A DNA stretch of 9,929 nt from an uncultured Rhodospirillales bacterium (GTDB lineage: Bacteria; Pseudomonadota; Alphaproteobacteria; CALMVH01). The notes under the pieces are model-generated. The model worked only from the letters and a program-made list of their open reading frames with translations, was not told where the DNA came from and searched no databases. Of this stretch, positions 5,800-9,929 are shown piece after piece. The stretch is taken from contig CALMVH010000351.1 in assembly GCA_937873165.1 (NCBI GenBank), positions 19,019-28,947 of the forward strand, read 5' to 3'. Both the position numbers and the translations under genes were made by a program. The first letter of the stretch is position 1; every line of letters begins with the position of its first letter.

Positions 5800-7605
5800 T
5801 CAAGCGGCGAACTCGTCCGCAGGCATGTCCATCATCGACTTGCCGCCCGCCATCACCTGCCGGAAACGCATCTCAGCCTCGGGTAGCACCCGCGCCATGA
5901 AGAACCGGGCCGTACGCAGCCGCGCGGGGGAGAAGGGGGCGCGTTCGCCAGCCTGCGGCCGTTTTTCCGTCGCGCCCTTCGCCATGCGCGCCCACATGTA
6001 GCCCATGGCGACCAACGCGAACAGGCGCAGGTAGTCACTGGAGGCCGCCCCTGCCTCGTCGGGGTTCGCCATGCCCTTCTGCGCCACGGTCACCGTGGCG
6101 TACTGCAACTTGCCCAACGCCTTCGCCACGGGTACCACGAACTCCGCCAATGTCGGGTCGGCGGCGTTTGACTCGCAGAATTGCTGCACGGGATGGAAGA
6201 ACCGGCGCAACAGCCGCCCTGTGTTTTGCGGCAGCTTGCGTCCTACGAGGTCCAGTGCCTGAATGCCGTTGGCTCCCTCGTAGATCTGGGTAATGCGGGC
6301 GTCGCGCACGAACTGCTCCATTCCCCATTCATGGATGTAGCCGTGGCCGCCATAGACCTGCATCGCCATGTTGGCGGATTCAAACCCGGCATCGGTAAAG
6401 TAGGCCTTCAACACCGGCGTCATCAGCGCCAGCAAATCTTCCGCTTCCTGCTTGGCGTGCGGATCGGGATTGGCGTGCATGATATCGAGCTGCATGCCCA
6501 CCCAGACTGACAGGGCGCGCGCGCCTTCGGTGAACGCCTTGATGGTCAAAAGGGTGCGGCGCACATCGGGGTGAACGATGATGGGATCGGCGGGTTTCGC
6601 CGGCGCCGCTGGACCCTTCAGCGCGCGGCCTTGCAGGCGGTCGTTGGCGTAGGTCAGCGCGTTCTGGTAGGCGACTTCCGCGGCGCCCAGCCCCTGCATC
6701 GCCACACCCAGCCGCGCGGCGTTCATCATGGTGAACATCGCGCGCATGCCCTTGTGCGGTTCGCCCACCAGCCAGCCGGTCGCTTCGTCGAAATTGATAA
6801 CGCAGGTCGGCGATGCCTTGATACCCATCTTGTGTTCGATCGATCCGCAGCGAACTCCGTTGCGTGTCCCGGCCTTCCAAGCGTTGCCGTTCGGGACCGG
6901 CATGAACTTGGGCACCACGAACAGGCTGATGCCCTTCACGCCGGACGGTGCATCCGGCAGCTTTGCCAACACCAGGTGGATAATATTCTCGGTCAGGTCG
7001 TGTTCGCCCGCCGAGATGAAGATCTTGCTGCCGGTGATCCGGAAGCTGCCATCCTCCGCCGGGATCGCTTTGGTGCGGATCAGGCCCAGATCGGTGCCGC
7101 ATTGCGACTCCGTCAGGCACATCGTCCCACTCCACACGCCGCTCGCCAGCATGGGCAGGTACAAATCCTTCTGATCGTCGGTGCCGTGGTTTAGGATGGC
7201 GCGGTAGGCGCCTTGGCTCAGGCCCGGAAACATCCCGAAGGCCATGTTGGCGCTCGACATCATTTCCTCGAACGCCGTGCCTGCGACATGCGGCAGGCCC
7301 TGGCCGCCGTAGCGAGTTTCGGCGGTCAGCCCCGTCCATCCGCCTCCGCACAGCCGGTCGTAAGCCTGCTTAAAGCCCTTCGGCGTCGTGACGGTTCCGT
7401 TTTCATAACGGCATCCTTCGGCATCGCCCGGCAGGTTCAAGGGCTGGATTTCGTGCTCCGCCAGCCGTGCGGCTTCCTCCAGAACGCTGCTGATCACATC
7501 CGGACCGAAATCCTCCATCCCGGGCAGCCGCGCCAGCTGGGCGACGTCGAATACCTCGTTTATCAGGAAACGGTAATGGTCGAGCGGTGCTTTGTAGGTA
7601 GGCAT
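5800..7605 (-). CDS. Acyl-CoA dehydrogenase, long DmdC-like type
   Basis: FAD-dependent enzyme that oxidises an acyl-CoA to the 2,3-enoyl-CoA, passing electrons to electron-transfer flavoprotein. At 601 residues it belongs to the long class that includes 3-methylmercaptopropionyl-CoA dehydrogenase (DmdC), not the 380-residue class. Order: a short N-terminal acyl-CoA dehydrogenase extension (YKAPLDHYRFLINEV, 4-18), the helical N-domain, the middle beta domain with CLTESQCGTDLG (163-174) and ITGSKIFISAGEHDL (190-204), and the C-domain with QVYGGHGYIHE (416-426) and YEGANGIQALDLVGRKL (442-458). E443 is the likely catalytic base. A C-terminal helical extension runs from about 470 to 590. ATG 7605 has an excellent AAGGAGG six bases upstream. 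It stands alone, without thiolase, ligase or ETF neighbours, so the substrate cannot be told; many such genes are annotated simply as acyl-CoA dehydrogenase. Confidence 0.94.
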   Translation of the reverse strand: MPTYKAPLDHYRFLINEVFDVAQLARLPGMEDFGPDVISSVLEEAARLAEHEIQPLNLPGDAEGCRYENGTVTTPKGFKQAYDRLCGGGWTGLTAETRYGGQGLPHVAGTAFEEMMSSANMAFGMFPGLSQGAYRAILNHGTDDQKDLYLPMLASGVWSGTMCLTESQCGTDLGLIRTKAIPAEDGSFRITGSKIFISAGEHDLTENIIHLVLAKLPDAPSGVKGISLFVVPKFMPVPNGNAWKAGTRNGVRCGSIEHKMGIKASPTCVINFDEATGWLVGEPHKGMRAMFTMMNAARLGVAMQGLGAAEVAYQNALTYANDRLQGRALKGPAAPAKPADPIIVHPDVRRTLLTIKAFTEGARALSVWVGMQLDIMHANPDPHAKQEAEDLLALMTPVLKAYFTDAGFESANMAMQVYGGHGYIHEWGMEQFVRDARITQIYEGANGIQALDLVGRKLPQNTGRLLRRFFHPVQQFCESNAADPTLAEFVVPVAKALGKLQYATVTVAQKGMANPDEAGAASSDYLRLFALVAMGYMWARMAKGATEKRPQAGERAPFSPARLRTARFFMARVLPEAEMRFRQVMAGGKSMMDMPADEFAA

Positions 7606-7653
7606 ACCGAACCTCCTTGTTCTTCATCCTGAGGCAGCCGGAATATAGCTATT

Positions 7654-7682
7654 GATATACACCTCATTTTCCCAAATGTTAA
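7654..7682 (-). promoter_or_regulatory. Promoter of the acyl-CoA dehydrogenase gene
   Basis: Reading the minus strand, TTAACA (7677-7682, 5 of 6 to consensus) and TATATC (7654-7659, 4 of 6) are separated by exactly 17 bases. Transcription would start near 7647, about 42 bases before the ATG. This is the best-formed promoter in the 214-base divergent gap. I saw no clear plus-strand promoter for the His-rich gene and no obvious palindromic operator of a FadR or TetR type. Confidence 0.5.
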
Positions 7683-7819
7683 GGCGCATACCAGATTCCG
7701 GCTTCATCAATGACGCCCGCGCGCTTGGCGACCACGCAACAAACAGGGCGGTGACGGGTTCTCATTTTGCGAAGCGGGCGATGCGACCCCGCAAGAACAA
7801 GTCCGATCCGGGAGTGGCA

Positions 7820-8134
7820 ATGAAGTTTTTGGAACCATTAAAGACCAGGTTCGCGGCGGTCGCAGGCGGCGCGATGGCGCTGGCTGCAATTTTTGCCGAT
7901 GACCCGGCGCAGGCCCAAACGGTGGTCAGTTGCCCGCCGGGATACGCGTTTTACGGGGGTGCGGGCTGCGTTCCCGCCGCCCCAGGCTATGCCGCGATCT
8001 ACGGCTCTCCCGTTGTTACCGTGCCGCCGGTCTACGATACCTATGGGCTGGCCTACGGATACGGTCATCCCGTGCATCATGGTCACCATGGCCACGACGA
8101 GCATTTCCATGGTCATGACGACCATCACCGTTAA
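7820..8134 (+). CDS. Secreted small protein with histidine-rich C-terminus
   Basis: A 104-residue exported protein of no recognised family. Residues 1-32 form a Sec signal peptide with a charged start (MKFLEPLKTR), a hydrophobic Ala-rich core and a probable cleavage after AQA (30-32). The mature part has two cysteines (C38, C50) flanking a Gly/Tyr-rich stretch, which could form a disulfide in the periplasm, then a Pro/Tyr-rich segment. Its last 22 residues (83-104) contain 11 histidines plus Asp/Glu, a composition typical of Zn, Ni or Cu binding. The ATG at 7820 is chosen because GGGAG lies six bases upstream and the signal peptide begins there; the open frame extends back to 7652 without signal-like sequence. 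Its stop lies 32 bases before the chosen start of the LTXXQ gene, and also forms TAATG with an alternative start for that gene. Metal binding is inferred from composition. Confidence 0.8.
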   Translation: MKFLEPLKTRFAAVAGGAMALAAIFADDPAQAQTVVSCPPGYAFYGGAGCVPAAPGYAAIYGSPVVTVPPVYDTYGLAYGYGHPVHHGHHGHDEHFHGHDDHHR

Positions 8135-8166
8135 TGGCCTTCTTCCAATCTTATCCGAGGTTTCCT

Positions 8167-8664
8167 GTGAAAAAATCCGAATCAAAAAGCCTGTCTGGCG
8201 TTTTCGCTTCGCTGGCGCTGGGCGTTTCCTTGTTTGCCTTCGCCGCGCCCGGCTTCGCGCAAGATGCGGCAACGGCTCCCGCCGCGTCGGCTCCCGCCGC
8301 CGAAACACCTGCGGCAAGTGCGCCTGCTCCGGTCCATGAAAAGGATGTCGAAGGTCGGATCACATCGTTGCACAACCAGCTGAAGATCACGTCCGACCAG
8401 GAAAAAGCCTGGAGCAATGTGGCTGATGCAATGCGCAACAATGCGTCCATTATGCGAGGGCTGATGACCGACCGTGAGAACGGAAGTATCATGACCGCGC
8501 TGCAAGATCTGAAATCATACCAGGCAATCACGCAGGCTCACGCCGATGGCCTGCAAAAACTGATCGATGCCTTTACGCCCTTGTACAACTCGATGCCCGA
8601 AGCACAGCAGAAGATTGCAGACAAGGTCTTCAGCCGGCACATCGAGCATTCCGGCAGGAAGTAA
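8167..8664 (+). CDS. Periplasmic LTXXQ / Spy-CpxP-like protein
   Basis: Predicted periplasmic helical protein resembling the LTXXQ family (Spy, CpxP, ZraP), whose members act as chaperones or sensors of envelope and metal stress. From the GTG at 8167 the product has 165 residues. A signal peptide (1-31, MKKSESK... ending GFA) is followed by an Ala/Pro-rich linker (33-56), then a helical domain with LHNQLKITSDQEKAW (68-82), which holds the LTxxQ-like element ITSDQ. I prefer GTG 8167 because GAGG is six bases upstream. ATG 8134, overlapping the preceding stop as TAATG, would add 11 residues and has no binding site, but coupling keeps it possible. Cotranscription with the His-rich gene is likely. 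Family assignment rests on the motif and architecture; the exact role is unknown. Confidence 0.78.
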   Translation: MKKSESKSLSGVFASLALGVSLFAFAAPGFAQDAATAPAASAPAAETPAASAPAPVHEKDVEGRITSLHNQLKITSDQEKAWSNVADAMRNNASIMRGLMTDRENGSIMTALQDLKSYQAITQAHADGLQKLIDAFTPLYNSMPEAQQKIADKVFSRHIEHSGRK

Positions 8665-8715
8665 CCGGCATCTACGGCTTGCTGCCTTGCAGACACGACA
8701 AACGGGGGCAGCGAG

Positions 8716-9684
8716 TTGGCCGTACACACCTACCTTTATGATGCGGCCGGGATCGACCGAAAGGTCGTTCTCGGTGCGGACTTGGTGGCGCAGATTCACG
8801 ACAAGCACCTGCTTTGGATCGATATCGGAGAGTTCGAAGACGCCGAGATCCAACAAACCGGCCAGTTGCTGAACCTTACCCGCGACTCGATCTATTCATT
8901 GTTGCAGAAGGAGCATCGCCCCCGCCTCGATAATTACGGGCGATATTTCCAGTTGAACATAAATGCCCTGCAGGACGACAACGGACGATACAGGAAGATC
9001 GAGGTCGACTTTATCCTGATGCCGAACATCGTCGTGACGGTTCACCGAAAGCCCGTCAAGTTTCTGGAGGATTTTGACAAGCGCATCAAGTCGGACTCGG
9101 CTCTTGGCGAGCTGGACGCGGCATCCTTTCTGGCGGGGCTGCTGGAATGGCACGTCACAGGGTACTTCCGGCTGGTCGAGGAGCTGGAAACCCATATCGA
9201 CCGGATCGACGCCCACGCGCTGCGGCCTCGGCATCGGCGCGATCTGCTGACCGACATGGCGAGACTACGCCAAAGGGTAGCCCTGGTCAGGCGCGTGCTT
9301 AGTCCGCATCGCGAGGTCTATGCCGCCATGGGCCGACCCGATTTCCTGACAACCGCAGGACGGGAGTCGAGCGCGCAGTTCGTGGCGCTGGGCGACCGCC
9401 TGGAGCGCGCCATCGAGGCGGTCGAGAATGCCCGCGAACTGTTGCTGGGATCGTTCGACATGTTCACGACCCAGACCACGCTGCGCACGAGCGAGGTCAT
9501 CAAGGTGCTGACGCTTGTTTCCTTTATCTGGTTTCCCGCCAGCGTGATCGTCAGCATCACGGCGATGCTGCTGCAGCCGCCCGTGCACCCGATGGGCGCC
9601 CCAGGTTTCTGGATCATGATCGCAGTGATCGCGCTAATCGGGATGGCAACGCTGGGCTTCGCTCGAATGCGCCACTGGATATAG
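8716..9684 (+). CDS. CorA-family two-TM membrane protein lacking the GMN motif
   Basis: Resembles CorA/ZntB divalent-cation transporters of the inner membrane: a large cytoplasmic N-domain (1-260) with the characteristic long helices (LEWHVTGYFRLVEELETHID, 143-162, and RLRQRVALVRRVLSPHREV, 183-201). Helix-ending QTTLRTSEVIKVLTLVSFIWFP leads into TM1 (about 264-285), and TM2 spans about 298-316, ending in a basic tail. The 322-residue length is normal. Where CorA has SIYGMNF after TM1, this protein has SITAMLL (280-286), so the Gly and Asn of the near-universal selectivity motif are missing. The TTG start at 8716 has a GGGGG run 7 bases upstream, and no ATG in frame lies near the N-terminus. 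It lies 51 bases after the LTXXQ gene. It may transport another ion, be regulatory, or be non-transporting. I give no symbol for that reason. Confidence 0.85.
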   Translation: MAVHTYLYDAAGIDRKVVLGADLVAQIHDKHLLWIDIGEFEDAEIQQTGQLLNLTRDSIYSLLQKEHRPRLDNYGRYFQLNINALQDDNGRYRKIEVDFILMPNIVVTVHRKPVKFLEDFDKRIKSDSALGELDAASFLAGLLEWHVTGYFRLVEELETHIDRIDAHALRPRHRRDLLTDMARLRQRVALVRRVLSPHREVYAAMGRPDFLTTAGRESSAQFVALGDRLERAIEAVENARELLLGSFDMFTTQTTLRTSEVIKVLTLVSFIWFPASVIVSITAMLLQPPVHPMGAPGFWIMIAVIALIGMATLGFARMRHWI

Positions 9685-9698
9685 AACCTGTGCCCGCG

Positions 9699-9784
9699 CC
9701 TGCGGCAGCTTACCAAGGCTAACGGCCCTTTGCCGGCAGGTAGAGCAACTGCCCGATCTGGACGGCGCCTAAACCGCCGGTCCA
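9699..9784 (+). other. Intergenic hairpins after the CorA-like gene
   Basis: Two imperfect inverted repeats lie in the 161-base gap. In the first, CCTGCGGCA (9699-9707) pairs with TGCCGGCAGG (9731-9740), one base bulged. In the second, TGGACGGCG (9759-9767) pairs with CGCCGGTCCA (9775-9784), one G bulged, over a 7-base loop. Neither is followed by a T run, so they are weak terminator candidates or chance GC-rich pairing. Confidence 0.25.
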
Positions 9785-9845
9785 TCACAGGATTTGGCAG
9801 GGCGATCCGTTACAAGGATGCTGCTACCCCGGACCGATCGACTTC

Positions 9846-9929
9846 ATGCCTCCAGCCTGCACCCGCCGCGTTATTTTCCTTGCCGTTTTCGGCTTCGTGT
9901 CGATCGGACTGGTGCCGCCGGCTCATGCC
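9846..9929 (+). CDS. Start of an exported protein, cut by the window edge
   Basis: Only 28 codons are present. They encode a textbook Sec signal peptide: a basic start (MPPACTRRV), a hydrophobic core (IFLAVFGFVSIGLV), and a cleavage-like end PPAHA at the last visible residues. The ATG at 9846 is the first in-frame start, and no other start lies upstream in this frame within the gap. The ribosome binding site is poor (GGACC about 10 bases upstream). The mature protein lies beyond the window, so no function can be given. It may belong to the envelope cluster before it or begin a new unit. Confidence 0.55.
   Translation, partial: MPPACTRRVIFLAVFGFVSIGLVPPAHA

Noticed and set aside
6571..7194. 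207-codon plus-strand frame opposite the acyl-CoA dehydrogenase
   Set aside because: Antisense shadow of a confidently identified gene; no recognisable domain or convincing start.
6380..7351. 323-codon minus-strand frame inside the acyl-CoA dehydrogenase
   Set aside because: Shifted frame within a gene full of family motifs; the product is Arg-rich and motif-free.
7652..7819. N-terminal extension of the His-rich protein from TTG 7652
   Set aside because: It would bury the signal peptide behind 56 residues, has no binding site, and overlaps the dehydrogenase promoter. ATG 7820 has both a binding site and a signal sequence.
8134..8166. ATG 8134 as start of the LTXXQ gene
   Set aside because: No Shine-Dalgarno sequence, and it lengthens the signal peptide n-region. 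GTG 8167 has GAGG at ideal spacing. TAATG coupling keeps it possible, so this is a preference, not proof.

Overview
The window looks like chromosomal DNA of a GC-rich alphaproteobacterium. The grouping hrcA / rph / rdgB / hemW, with rph divergent from hrcA, is characteristic of that class. Rhodospirillales (for example Acetobacteraceae) is my best guess, but the genus cannot be fixed by eye. I found no tRNA, rRNA, CRISPR array, insertion sequence or phage gene.

Left part (1-4997), housekeeping core. On the minus strand run hrcA (heat-shock repressor), then rplU (L21) and rpmA (L27, cut by the window edge). A consensus-like sigma-70 promoter lies between hrcA and rplU. Divergently on the plus strand lies a tight operon: rph (RNase PH), rdgB (XTP/dITP pyrophosphatase), a 249-residue protein I do not recognise, and hemW (radical-SAM haem chaperone). 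rph/rdgB and unknown/hemW overlap by 1 and 4 bases. The unknown gene is the surprise: it sits inside a conserved translation/nucleotide-hygiene/haem operon.

Middle (4998-5799), a small accessory patch. Two short minus-strand genes of unknown function lie here, at 5530-5727 with a TTG start behind a strong ribosome binding site, and at 5056-5415. The second may be frameshifted near A6 and C6 homopolymers: the neighbouring frame continues as protein-like sequence to 4976, antisense to the end of hemW.

Right part (5800-9929). A solitary minus-strand acyl-CoA dehydrogenase of the long (about 600 aa) DmdC-like type has its own recognisable promoter. Divergent from it on the plus strand is a cell-envelope cluster: a secreted protein with a histidine-rich tail, a periplasmic LTXXQ/Spy-CpxP-like protein, a two-TM CorA-family protein whose GMN signature is degenerate, and the first 28 codons of another exported protein. 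I infer that this cluster handles metal or envelope stress; the sequence does not prove it.

Most of the window is ordinary. The parts most worth follow-up are the unknown gene embedded before hemW, the possibly frameshifted small gene, and the His-rich/LTXXQ/GMN-less CorA cluster.
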